From: Streptomonospora wellingtoniae
GTDB lineage: Bacteria; Actinomycetota; Actinomycetes; Streptosporangiales; Streptosporangiaceae
Assembly (NCBI RefSeq): GCF_031845375.1
Contig: NZ_JAVREK010000014.1
Location: 62,001-126,000, forward strand
Reading direction: 5' to 3'
DNA length: 64,000 nucleotides
Within the stretch, counting starts at the first letter, position 1. Each line of letters starts with the position of its first letter. The notes beneath the pieces are model-generated. The model worked only from the letters and a program-made list of their open reading frames with translations, was not told the origin of the DNA and did not search any database. This document shows positions 34,950-42,388 of this stretch, piece after piece. The position numbers and the translations under genes are program-made.

Positions 34950-35527
34950 GCCAGTTCCGCGCGCAGCTGGAGGAACGCCTCGTCGACGAGGTCGGGGAGC
35001 TCGGCGCCGCCCTCGCCGCGGTTCCAGGCCGTGATGGCGGTGGTGAGCACGGCGAGGCACGCCGCGGCGACGACGCGGACCCGCATCGGCACCTCGGCCG
35101 GGTCGTCGGTGTCCGCCAGCGCCCGTTCGAGCAGCGACTGGGTGTCCTGCAGCTGCTCCCAGAGCCGGGCGCGCAGCGCCGGTGCGCCCAGCACGAGGTG
35201 CACCCGCGCGAGCAGCGCGTCGCGGTCGGCGGCGTAGACGGCGGCCAGCCCCTCCCCCACCGCACCGCGCACCCGCTCGACGAGGTCCTCGGAGCGCGGA
35301 CGGCTGCGCAGCGCCTCCTCGATCAGCGGATCGTACTCGTCGCCGAGCACGACGTCCTCCTTGGTCGGGAAGTACCGGAAGAAGGTCGTGTGGGAGACCC
35401 CCGCGGCCGATGCGATCGCCGCCACCGTGGTCTCGTCGTAGCCCTGCTCGCCGAACAGGCGCAGTGCCTCGCGCTGGATCCGCTCCCGGGTCCGCGCCTT
35501 CTTGCGTTCCCGCCAGTCGCCGCCCAT
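34946..35527 (-). CDS. TetR-family repressor of the ABC exporter operon
   Basis: A 193-residue regulator with the TetR helix-turn-helix TTVAAIASAAGVSHTTFFRYFPTKEDVV and a variable ligand domain. It is first in the operon, and tandem palindromes lie 24-51 bp upstream of its start, so it is probably autoregulatory. GGGAGGG lies six bases before the ATG. Confidence 0.85.
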   Translation of the reverse strand: MGGDWRERKKARTRERIQREALRLFGEQGYDETTVAAIASAAGVSHTTFFRYFPTKEDVVLGDEYDPLIEEALRSRPRSEDLVERVRGAVGEGLAAVYAADRDALLARVHLVLGAPALRARLWEQLQDTQSLLERALADTDDPAEVPMRVRVVAAACLAVLTTAITAWNRGEGGAELPDLVDEAFLQLRAELA

Positions 35528-35550
35528 GAGCGCCCTCCCGAACTGAGGAT

Positions 35551-35578
35551 GTTAGCTACTAACATGTTAGCGACTAAC
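35551..35578. promoter_or_regulatory. Tandem TetR-type operators
   Basis: Two perfect 13-bp palindromes of form GTTAG-N3-CTAAC (35551-35563 and 35566-35578) lie with centres 15 bp apart. They sit directly upstream of the TetR gene, the expected location for a pair of repressor dimers. Confidence 0.8.
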
Positions 35579-35598
35579 ACCTCCCGCGCAAGGCCGGT

Positions 35599-35662
35599 GG
35601 CCGCCTGACCGCGTCGCCCGACCCCGCACCGGTGCGGGGGCGGGCGACGCGGTCAGGCGGCC
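35599..35662. terminator. 64-bp near-perfect palindrome overlapping the end of the drrB-like gene
   Basis: A 22-bp outer arm (35599-35620) pairs with 35641-35662. After a single A-G mismatch, CCCCGCACC pairs with GGTGCGGGG. The permease stop codon (35653-35655) lies inside the right arm. It probably ends the downstream exporter operon and insulates the TetR operators. Confidence 0.75.
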
Positions 35663-36408
35663 AGGCGGCGCATCAGGCGGGTGCCGAGGGCGAGCGCCAC
35701 GACGGCGACCGCGACGGCCACGCCGGAGCCGATGTAGACCGAGGGGTCGCCGAAGTCGCCGGCGAACAGCGCCCGCTCGGCGTCGACGACGTGGCTCAGC
35801 GGGTTGGCGCGGGAGAGGGAGTAGAGCCAGGTCGGCGCCAGGTCCATGGGCAGCAGGATGCCCGACAGCAGGATCAGGGGCATCGTCGTGGTCTGCAGGA
35901 TCGCCGGGAAGAGGAACTCCTGCTTCACCGACATCGCCAGCATGTACGACAGCGTGCCCAGGCCGATGCCCATGACGAGCAGCACCAGCAGACCGGCGAC
36001 CGCTCCCGCCGGCGAGACCCGCAGCCCGAACGGGAGGACGAGCAGCAGGATCACGACCGCCTGGCCGAGCAGCACCGTGATGTCGCGCATGACACGCCCC
36101 AGGAGCAGGGCGACGCGGTTGACCGGTGCGGCGAGCAGCCGCTCGTGCGCGCCGCTGCGCATCTCGGGCAGCAGTCCGAAGCCCGCGAAGGAGGTGCCGA
36201 ACAGCGCGAGCATGGCGAGCACACCCGGCACGAACCACTGCAGGGAGTTCTCGCCCATTCCGCCGGGCATCCCCGCCAGCAGCGGCGCGAAGAGCGTCAG
36301 GTAGAGCACCGGCTGGAGCATGCTGAAGCCCATGCCCGTGACAGGGCTGTGCAGGGTGGGGCGCAACTGGCGCAGGCAGATCAGCCAGGTGTCGCGCAGG
36401 AGGGACAT
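35653..36408 (-). CDS. ABC-2 type permease (DrrB-like)
   Basis: A 251-residue permease with about six hydrophobic segments and the ABC-2 features GFGLLPEMRSGAHERLLAAPVNR (a coupling loop) and NPLSHVVDAERALFAGDFG near the C-terminus. It follows the DrrA-like ATPase by 52 bp. Homologues export daunorubicin-like drugs or lipids; the substrate here is unknown. The gene's 3' end lies within a long palindrome. Confidence 0.85.
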   Translation of the reverse strand: MSLLRDTWLICLRQLRPTLHSPVTGMGFSMLQPVLYLTLFAPLLAGMPGGMGENSLQWFVPGVLAMLALFGTSFAGFGLLPEMRSGAHERLLAAPVNRVALLLGRVMRDITVLLGQAVVILLLVLPFGLRVSPAGAVAGLLVLLVMGIGLGTLSYMLAMSVKQEFLFPAILQTTTMPLILLSGILLPMDLAPTWLYSLSRANPLSHVVDAERALFAGDFGDPSVYIGSGVAVAVAVVALALGTRLMRRLAA

Positions 36409-36460
36409 CGTCAGCGTTCCTTTCGGTCCGTCAGGGAGGGGCGGCGGGTGGGCCGGGCTC

Positions 36461-37417
36461 TCATTCGGCGCTCTCGCGCAGGCTGCGCCCCGTCAGGGTG
36501 AGGAAGACGTCGTCCAGCGAGGGCCGGTGCACCTGCACGGTGCGCAACTCCAGCCCGCGCGCGTCGACCGCTCGCAGGATCTCGGGCAGGACCGCGTCGC
36601 CGCGGTCGACGCGCAGCCGCACCGCGGCCGCCGCGGTGTCCACCGAGTGCGCGGAGGGCACCGCCTCGACGGCGGCAGCCGCGGCGCGGGCGTCCTCCTC
36701 CGACCCCGTCTCGAGGATCACCAGGTCGCCCGAAACCTTGCCCTTGAGCTCGTCGGGCGTGCCGTCGGCGATGACCGAGCCGTGGTCGATGACGACCACG
36801 CGTTCGGCGACACTGTCGGCCTCGTCGAGGTAGTGGGTCGTCAGCAGGATGGTGGTGCCGTACCGCTCGCGCAGCCGGGCGATGTGGGCCCAGAGGTTGG
36901 CGCGGCTGTGCGGGTCGAGCCCGGTGGAGGGCTCGTCCAGGAACAGCAGTTCGGGCCGGTGGATCAGGCCCATGGCGATGTCCAGCCGCCGCTGCTGCCC
37001 GCCGGAGAGGTGGCCGGCCTCCCGCTTGTCCAGGCCCTCCAGATCCAGGTCGGCCAACAGCTCGGCGGCGCGCGACTTCGCCTCGGCCTTGCCGAGCCCG
37101 TAGAGCCGCCCCTGGCTGATCAGCTCCTCGGCGACGTACTGGCCCGTTCCGGCCGCGTGGCCCTGGCCGACGTAGCCGATGCTCCGGCGCACCGCGCGGG
37201 GGTCGGCGACCACGTCGGATCCGGCGACCTCGGCAGTACCGGAAGTCGGCAGCAGGAGCGTGGTGAGCATGCGCAGCGTAGTGGACTTGCCCGCGCCGTT
37301 GGGCCCCAGGAACGCGACGAGCTCGCCGGCGCCGATGTCGAGGTCGAGGCTGCGCACCGCCTCGACGGTGCCGGTCCTGGTCGTGAACATCCGGCATAGT
37401 TCACGGGTATGGATCAC
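36461..37417 (-). CDS. Drug-export ABC ATPase (DrrA-like)
   Basis: A 318-residue ATPase with Walker A GPNGAGKST (about 45), signature HLSGGQQRRLDIA, Walker B LLFLDEPSTGLDP, H-loop TTHY and the C-terminal DrrA extension ending HRPSLDDVFLTLTGRSL. The GTG start has a G-rich ribosome binding site close by; a TTG ten codons upstream is an alternative. Two identical 15-bp direct repeats lie upstream and the PadR gene beyond them on the same strand. Confidence 0.87.
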   Translation of the reverse strand: MIHTRELCRMFTTRTGTVEAVRSLDLDIGAGELVAFLGPNGAGKSTTLRMLTTLLLPTSGTAEVAGSDVVADPRAVRRSIGYVGQGHAAGTGQYVAEELISQGRLYGLGKAEAKSRAAELLADLDLEGLDKREAGHLSGGQQRRLDIAMGLIHRPELLFLDEPSTGLDPHSRANLWAHIARLRERYGTTILLTTHYLDEADSVAERVVVIDHGSVIADGTPDELKGKVSGDLVILETGSEEDARAAAAAVEAVPSAHSVDTAAAAVRLRVDRGDAVLPEILRAVDARGLELRTVQVHRPSLDDVFLTLTGRSLRESAE

Positions 37418-37439
37418 TGCTCCCCCTGGGGTGAATCCG

Positions 37440-37502
37440 GTAGTCAAACTTGATCACTCCGTCAAGCATGGCGAACCGCGGCGAGGTAGTCAAACTTGAT
37501 TA
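37440..37502. promoter_or_regulatory. Paired 15-bp direct repeats at the drrA promoter
   Basis: GTAGTCAAACTTGAT occurs at 37440-37454 and again at 37486-37500, 46 bp apart. Each contains the imperfect palindrome TCAA-AC-TTGA. On the minus strand each copy contains TTGACT; for the distal copy a -10-like CATGCT follows 17 bases later, so that copy overlaps a -35 box. The neighbouring PadR protein is the obvious candidate binder. Confidence 0.6.
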
Positions 37503-37553
37503 GCCAGCTGCGGCAACCCCGCCGCCATGGCGCCGGGCGGCGGCGGGACCCGC

Positions 37554-38162
37554 TCAGCGCTGCGCCGGCGACACTTCTCCGGGCTCTCCGAACACGGGCC
37601 CCTGCTCGCCGGACATGGTGTAGGCGCCACCCTCCAGACGCTCGATCAGCTCAGAGGTGAAGGCGACGGCCGCGTCCCCGCCGACGACCCAGGACCGGAA
37701 CAGCTCCCAGACGTGGGGCGGCTTGGCTCCGGTCACGGCGCCTTCGTCCAGCATCTCCTTGAGGCTCCGCTGATCGCCCTCAAGCCGGGCCAGGCGGTGC
37801 CGCAACAGCGTGAGGGCCCGCTCTCGCGACTGGCACGTGAGAAAGACGATCCCCGCGCCGAAGAACTCCGGTTTGGCCGAGGCGTCCGACAGCGCCTTGG
37901 CGAGCAGCCGCAGGAACTCCTCCTCGCCGCTCGCGGTCAGCTCGAAGAGCGTGCGCTCGGGGCCTTCACCGCTCTCCTCGACGCCGGCACCGCGCAGCAT
38001 CCCGCCCTTCAGCAGCTGGCGCAGCGCATGGTAGACAGACCCGGGGTTGATGCTGGCCCAGCGCTCGGTGCCCCAGCGCAGCAGCTCGCGCCGCACCTGG
38101 TACCCGTGCGCCCGGCCCGAGGCGCGCACCGCTCCCAGGACCAGCAACCGCGTGGCCGACAT
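37554..38162 (-). CDS. PadR-family transcriptional regulator
   Basis: A 202-residue regulator. The PadR winged helix (about 5-85) reads LLVLGAVRASGRAHGYQVRRELL then NPGSVYHALRQLLKGG. An all-helical C-terminal dimerisation domain follows. GGAG lies six bases before the ATG. It lies upstream of and codirectional with the drrAB-like exporter, so drug-responsive control of that operon is inferred. Confidence 0.85.
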   Translation of the reverse strand: MSATRLLVLGAVRASGRAHGYQVRRELLRWGTERWASINPGSVYHALRQLLKGGMLRGAGVEESGEGPERTLFELTASGEEEFLRLLAKALSDASAKPEFFGAGIVFLTCQSRERALTLLRHRLARLEGDQRSLKEMLDEGAVTGAKPPHVWELFRSWVVGGDAAVAFTSELIERLEGGAYTMSGEQGPVFGEPGEVSPAQR

Positions 38163-38321
38163 CGCTCGCTCCGCCCTGCCCGAATCTCGCCTTCCGTTCG
38201 AGGATAGGGCCGGACGCACGCCGCAGCGGAAGCCGCCGACACCCCTAACGACGGTGCGTGACGATACGTCACCGAGTGTGACATCGTTCGATTGTCCGAT
38301 GTGCGGCGATGAGGAGACGAC

Positions 38322-38816
38322 ATGCGGCTTCTGGTGACGATCGGCCTCACGGCGAGCGCGCTGGCGGTATGCGCCGGCACAGCCGGGGCCTCCCCCGGTA
38401 TCACAGCCATTCCGGAGACCGCCGCACCCGGCGACTCGATCACGCTGCGCGCCGCGTGCGCGGGACCCGCCGAACGGCTGGAGTTCACCTCCCGGGCGTT
38501 TCAGGGCGCCCCCTCGGCCGAGCTGGTCGACGGCGCCGGCACCGTCCCGGTCGTGGTGGCACCGGGCACGCGGCCGGGCATCTACGCGATCATGGCCGAG
38601 TGCGCGGGCGGCAGCTCCACCAAGACCGTCGAAGGCGAACTGACCGTCGTCCGCGGCCCGCTCACGCCGACCCCGTTCGGCGCTCCGCAGACCGGGGGCG
38701 GCGGCGCCGCCCCCGAGTCCGCCCCGCCTCTGCTCGCAGCCGTCGCCGGAACAGCACTGCTGGCTCTGGGCGCCGCTGCGGCCGCCTACCGCCGGCTTCC
38801 GGGCCGTGCGCGCTGA
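38322..38816 (+). CDS. Secreted protein with sortase-type C-terminal anchor signal
   Basis: A 164-residue protein with a Sec signal peptide (MRLLVTIGLTASALAVCAGTAGA), an Ig-like beta-rich domain (about 28-110) with two cysteines, and a C-terminal tail of APQTGGGG, a hydrophobic helix and YRRLPGRAR. That is the layout of a cell-wall sorting signal, though the pentapeptide departs from LPxTG. GAGGAGA precedes the ATG. It overlaps the sortase gene by 11 bases and is the likely substrate. Confidence 0.7.
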   Translation: MRLLVTIGLTASALAVCAGTAGASPGITAIPETAAPGDSITLRAACAGPAERLEFTSRAFQGAPSAELVDGAGTVPVVVAPGTRPGIYAIMAECAGGSSTKTVEGELTVVRGPLTPTPFGAPQTGGGGAAPESAPPLLAAVAGTALLALGAAAAAYRRLPGRAR

Positions 38817-39447
38817 GCGAGCCGCCCACACGCTGGCCTGCGCACTCGCCGCGGCCGTGGTGGCCTCCGCGGCTTCGGGGTCCTCGGCCGCACCGCGGAC
38901 CGGCGCGTCCGGCCCCGAACCGCCGCACACCGCACCCGAGCGGCGGCCAGTGCGCGATCCGGCCGCCGCTCGGGCACCGGGCGCTGGCGAAGGCGCCCCC
39001 GCGCCGGTGCGCATCAGCATCGGCGCGATCGGCGCGGCGGCGCAGATCGTCGCGGTGGGCCTCGACGCAGACGGCACGCTGGACGAGCCGCCGCTGGAGG
39101 ACACCTCGACGGCGGGCTGGTACCGGCTGGGCGCGGCGCCCGGCGAGCGGGGCCCGGCCGTGATCGTCGGACACCGCGACACCGCGTCGGGCCCGTCCGT
39201 GTTCTTCCGGCTGGGAGAGCTGGCACCCGGCGACACCGTGCGCATCGGCCGCGCCGACGGCTCGACCGCCGTATTCCGGGTGCAGCGCACCGAGCGGGTC
39301 GCCAAGGACCGCTTCCCCTCGGCGGAGGTCTACGGCCCCGTGGACCACGCCGCGCTGCGCCTGGTCACCTGCGCGGGGCCCTTCGACTCCGCTGCCGCGC
39401 ACTACCGGCGGAACCTGATCGTCTACGCGCGCCAGGTCGGGGACTGA
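38806..39447 (+). CDS. Class F-type sortase
   Basis: A 213-residue transpeptidase with an N-terminal signal/anchor (ALAAAVVASAA), a Pro/Ala-rich linker and a catalytic domain (about 68-213). The catalytic His is in VGHRDT, Cys in LRLVTCAG and Arg in HYRRNLIVYA. The overall pattern (GPSVFFRLGELAPGD, KDRFPSAEVYG) is class F. The GTG start overlaps the substrate gene, so the two are coupled. It would attach that protein to the cell wall or process it. Confidence 0.85.
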   Translation: MRAERAAHTLACALAAAVVASAASGSSAAPRTGASGPEPPHTAPERRPVRDPAAARAPGAGEGAPAPVRISIGAIGAAAQIVAVGLDADGTLDEPPLEDTSTAGWYRLGAAPGERGPAVIVGHRDTASGPSVFFRLGELAPGDTVRIGRADGSTAVFRVQRTERVAKDRFPSAEVYGPVDHAALRLVTCAGPFDSAAAHYRRNLIVYARQVGD

Positions 39448-39463
39448 GCACGGCCGTACCCTG

Positions 39464-39499
39464 CCCGCACCCGCACCCGCACCCGCACCCGCACCCGCA
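39464..39499. repeat. Six tandem copies of CCCGCA
   Basis: A perfect hexanucleotide array of 36 bp lies between the sortase gene and copy 2 of the dispersed element, starting 17 bp past the sortase stop. It is non-coding and likely length-variable. Confidence 0.9.
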
Positions 39500-39507
39500 G
39501 AGACGAA

Positions 39508-39749
39508 CCCCGGCGATCTTGTAGCCATCGCAAAGGAAAGCGATTTCCAGTTGCGATGGCTACAAGCTGTGTGGGGCCTCCCTCTGGTCGGCCGTACCGG
39601 AGGAACAAAACGAGGGTGAACCGGCCCGCTCCAGACCCACTCCAGAGAATGTCACGGAACGATAACGGGATTTCGTGGGCGTCTCGCGATGGAGTGCGTT
39701 TGCCCAGGTCAGAGGTGCTAGCTCCGCTGTTTTGGGAATAGATCCGGTG
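39508..39749 (+). repeat. Dispersed hairpin-bearing element, copy 2
   Basis: It begins CCCCG-GC-GATC and ends GATC-CGG. The hairpin at 39519-39565 has 15-bp perfect arms (TTGTAGCCATCGCAA). Inside it GGAAA-GCGA-TTTCC forms a second stem with a GNRA-type loop. The body to 39744 matches copy 1 with four differences. It lies between the convergent 3' ends of the sortase and PhzF-like genes, whereas copy 1 lies upstream of a gene, so position gives no shared regulatory role. Confidence 0.85.
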
Positions 39750-39788
39750 TGTCCGGTGCGGTCGCACGGCCGCCTGCGTGCCCGACTC

Positions 39789-40469
39789 TCAGGGCAGCCG
39801 GTACTCGCGAGTCTCCAGGAGTGCGCAGCGGCCCCCGACCTCGACGGTGCCCTCAGGTCCGGGACGCACGTCGATACGCGAACCCTCCCCCTGGCGGATG
39901 GTCAGCTCGCGGCCGAGGCGCCCGCCCAGCCGCAGCGCGGCGGCGCCGGTGGCCTCGTCCTCGCCGATGCCCATCTCGTGCGGGAACACCCGCACCCTCA
40001 CGCGCCCGGCCGCCTCGTCCTCCCAGGCCCACACGTGCAGGTCGACGCCCGGCTCGCCGCCGGCCAGGGCGTCCACCTCCGAGGGCGAGGACAGCTGCCG
40101 GGTCTCGAAGACGGGCGCGAGCCCGGGATCAGCCCTGATCCATACGCGCTCGCCCTCGGTCCAGGTGGGCACCGGGCCCGCCGGCGGGTTGAGGACGCCG
40201 ATCGGGCTCCCCCTCTGCGCCAGCAGCCAGGACGTGCCGACGAGCGGATGGCCGGCCAGCGGCAGCTCCACGGCGGGCGTGTGGATGTGCAGCAGGCCGC
40301 CGCCCTGGCCCATGAAGACGGTCTCGGAGAAGGCGAGGTCGGCGGCGATCCGCTGCCGGTCAGCCGCGGCGAGGCCGGGCGCGTCCAGGAAGACGCCGAG
40401 CTTGTTTCCTCCCGTACCGCCGTCGCTGACGAAGACGGTGACGACGTGCAGTGTGGTGTTCCCGTTCAT
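39789..40469 (-). CDS. PhzF-family isomerase/epimerase-like protein
   Basis: A 226-residue PhzF-fold protein, shorter than the usual 260-300. It shows HVVTVFVSDGGTGGNKLGVF, the catalytic glutamate in FSETVFM, LPLAGHPLVGTSWLL and the second-half motif GIGEDEATGAAA. Family members isomerise small metabolites; the substrate is unknown. The start is the ATG that begins the conserved strand; no strong ribosome binding site is seen. Confidence 0.8.
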   Translation of the reverse strand: MNGNTTLHVVTVFVSDGGTGGNKLGVFLDAPGLAAADRQRIAADLAFSETVFMGQGGGLLHIHTPAVELPLAGHPLVGTSWLLAQRGSPIGVLNPPAGPVPTWTEGERVWIRADPGLAPVFETRQLSSPSEVDALAGGEPGVDLHVWAWEDEAAGRVRVRVFPHEMGIGEDEATGAAALRLGGRLGRELTIRQGEGSRIDVRPGPEGTVEVGGRCALLETREYRLP

Positions 40470-40799
40470 GGCGCAACTCTGCCATGGCGGCGAGGAGGGC
40501 GCCGGTCCGCACGGCGCCCGCCCTTGCCGCCGACCGGCCCCGGTCCGGCGCCGACCTCCCGTTGGGGCCGCCTTGGTGTGCGTGGCCTCACACGCGGCCG
40601 GTTGCGGCCGCGCGATCCCTGCCACAGCGGCCGTGCGGGCTCCCGGCAGCCGGACCCGGTCCGCGAACCGCACCAATGCGTCCCGTTAAGCATGCATTAA
40701 CAACAGTCGAGTGTGCCGGTGACCCGCGTAGTCTCAAGAATCGTGCTAACGATGTTCCCGCCCCGCAAACGTGCACTGGACCGCCGGAGAGAGGTTTCC
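40470..40799. other. Divergent promoter region (PhzF-like / VOC gene)
   Basis: No gene is seen. The 3' part is AT-richer and contains an imperfect palindrome with GTTAA and TTAAC arms at 40685-40701, a possible operator for the VOC gene that starts at 40800. Confidence 0.4.
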
Positions 40800-41210
40800 G
40801 TGCCTCGAGTGACCGGGCTCGCGCACATCACGCTGTCGGTGCGCGACCGTGATGCCAGTATCGAGTTCTACCGCTCCGTACTCGGTTTCAAGGAGTACAA
40901 GACTCGTGACGGCAAGCAGTGGCTGCTTACCGAGTGCCGACACCCGTGCGGCGTCGTGCTGGGCTTCATCCAGCACAAAGACCAGTTCAAGGCCACGTTC
41001 GACCACAGGCGAACGGGCATGGACCACGTCGCCTTCCAGGTCGGCAGCCTAGGCGAGCTGGACTACTGGGAGGACCGGCTCACCGAGCTGGACATCGACC
41101 ACTCGCCGGTCGTGCACTCCGACAACGGCTCCATGATCCAGTTCTCCGACCCGGACGGCATCCAGCTGGAGCTGTTCTGCCCGGCCGAGCTGGGCAGCGA
41201 CGAGGCCTGA
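40800..41210 (+). CDS. VOC-superfamily (glyoxalase/extradiol-like) metalloprotein
   Basis: A 136-residue single VOC domain with two beta-alpha-beta-beta-beta modules: LAHITLSVRDRDASIEFYRSVLGF and MDHVAFQVGSLGELDYWEDRL, ending FSDPDGIQLELFC. Potential metal ligands are His near the N-terminus, His in MDHVAF and Glu in LELF. The GTG start follows GGAGAGAGG. Substrate unknown; lyases, dioxygenases and resistance proteins share the fold. Confidence 0.8.
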   Translation: MPRVTGLAHITLSVRDRDASIEFYRSVLGFKEYKTRDGKQWLLTECRHPCGVVLGFIQHKDQFKATFDHRRTGMDHVAFQVGSLGELDYWEDRLTELDIDHSPVVHSDNGSMIQFSDPDGIQLELFCPAELGSDEA

Positions 41211-41285
41211 GCTCCGGCTTCCCGCCCGCCGACCGACCGCCTGCCCCGCCGGGCCGTTCCGCGGCCCCGGCTCCCTGTCCCGCGA

Positions 41286-42056
41286 TCACTCCGGGGAGAC
41301 CAGCTCCAGCCGCACGTCCTGGGCCCGGATCTCGTCGGCGGCCGACTGCGGCAGCCGGTCGTCGGTGACGATCAGGTCGAACTCCTCCAGGCGCGCCACC
41401 CGGAACGTCCCGAACTTGCCGTACTTGGTGCTGTCCACGGTGAGCACGCTCTTCGACGCCATCCGCAGGAGCTGCTGCTTGGCCACCACCTTGGCCTCCG
41501 ACGGCGTCGTCGAACCCCGCTCCACGTCCCAAGAGCTGCTCGCGATGAAGGCGATGTCGACGTTGACCTTGCTCAGGAAATCGGCGGTGAACTGGCCGAC
41601 GGACGAGTGGTCGGCGTGCGAGACCACGCCGCCGGTGTGGATCAGCTCGATGTTGGGGTACTCCATGAGGTGGCCGACCACGTTGAAATCGTTGGTCACC
41701 ACCGTCAGCCCCACCTTGTCCGTGAGCATCGGCACCATCTGCAGGGACGTGGTGCCGGCGTCGAGGAAGATGGTGAAGTTCTCGCGCACCAGCTGGGCCG
41801 CCGCGCGTGTGATGGCACGCTTGGCCGGCACCTCCAGCTGAGCCTTCGCGAGGTAGGACGGCTCGCTCTTCAGCCGCGCCGCCAGACGCACGCCGCCCGT
41901 CACCGAAAGCACCTTGCCGTCGTTCTCCAAGGCCTGGATGTCGCGCCGCACCGTCATATGCGAGACGGACAGCATCGAGGTGAGCTCGTTGATGCTCAGC
42001 ACGTGCCGCTCCTGCAGGAGCTTGAGGATGTGCTCGCGGCGCTGGTCGGGGATCAT
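41286..42056 (-). CDS. DeoR-family transcriptional regulator
   Basis: A 256-residue regulator. Helix-turn-helix (RREHILKLLQERHVLSINEL then LSVSHMTVRRDIQAL) is followed by a sugar-phosphate-sensing domain with DAGTT, TNDFNVV and the late VDSTKYGKFG. DeoR proteins usually respond to phosphorylated sugars or glycerol phosphate. The nearest metabolic gene is the divergent GDPD-like gene at 42389; a regulatory link is only suggested by position. Confidence 0.87.
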   Translation of the reverse strand: MIPDQRREHILKLLQERHVLSINELTSMLSVSHMTVRRDIQALENDGKVLSVTGGVRLAARLKSEPSYLAKAQLEVPAKRAITRAAAQLVRENFTIFLDAGTTSLQMVPMLTDKVGLTVVTNDFNVVGHLMEYPNIELIHTGGVVSHADHSSVGQFTADFLSKVNVDIAFIASSSWDVERGSTTPSEAKVVAKQQLLRMASKSVLTVDSTKYGKFGTFRVARLEEFDLIVTDDRLPQSAADEIRAQDVRLELVSPE

Positions 42057-42388
42057 CTTTCGCCTTCGGAGTCGTCGTCGGACTCGCGCCGGCCGCTGCG
42101 GCGGGCGCGCGTGCTTACCACAGAAGTGTCCCAGTCCGCGAGAGCGGTCCGCCGCCCGCCCCGCTGTCTCCGCCGTGCCCGGCCGACCACGGGATGGGAG
42201 GCTCGCGTGCCGCAGGGGCTCCGGCGGAAGGGCCGCACGCAGTTCCAGACACCCATATTGCGTTCGCAGTACAGCCGAATCCGTCTGAGTACATCGAGTC
42301 CGCCTACGCGGGCCTGCCCGGTTTGGCACTGTGTTCCCAAGTCCGGCGGCCCACCCGCCGCCGCTGAACGGGGCCTGGGGGATCATCG
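42057..42388. other. Divergent intergenic region (DeoR / GDPD-like)
   Basis: No gene is recognised. The distal part around 42240-42340 is AT-richer and promoter-like, with GGGGGA close to the start at 42389. I found no clear palindrome. Confidence 0.35.

Noticed and set aside
39464..39499. CRISPR-like array
   Set aside because: The hexanucleotide units are contiguous with no spacers. No CRISPR repeats or cas genes are seen anywhere in the window.
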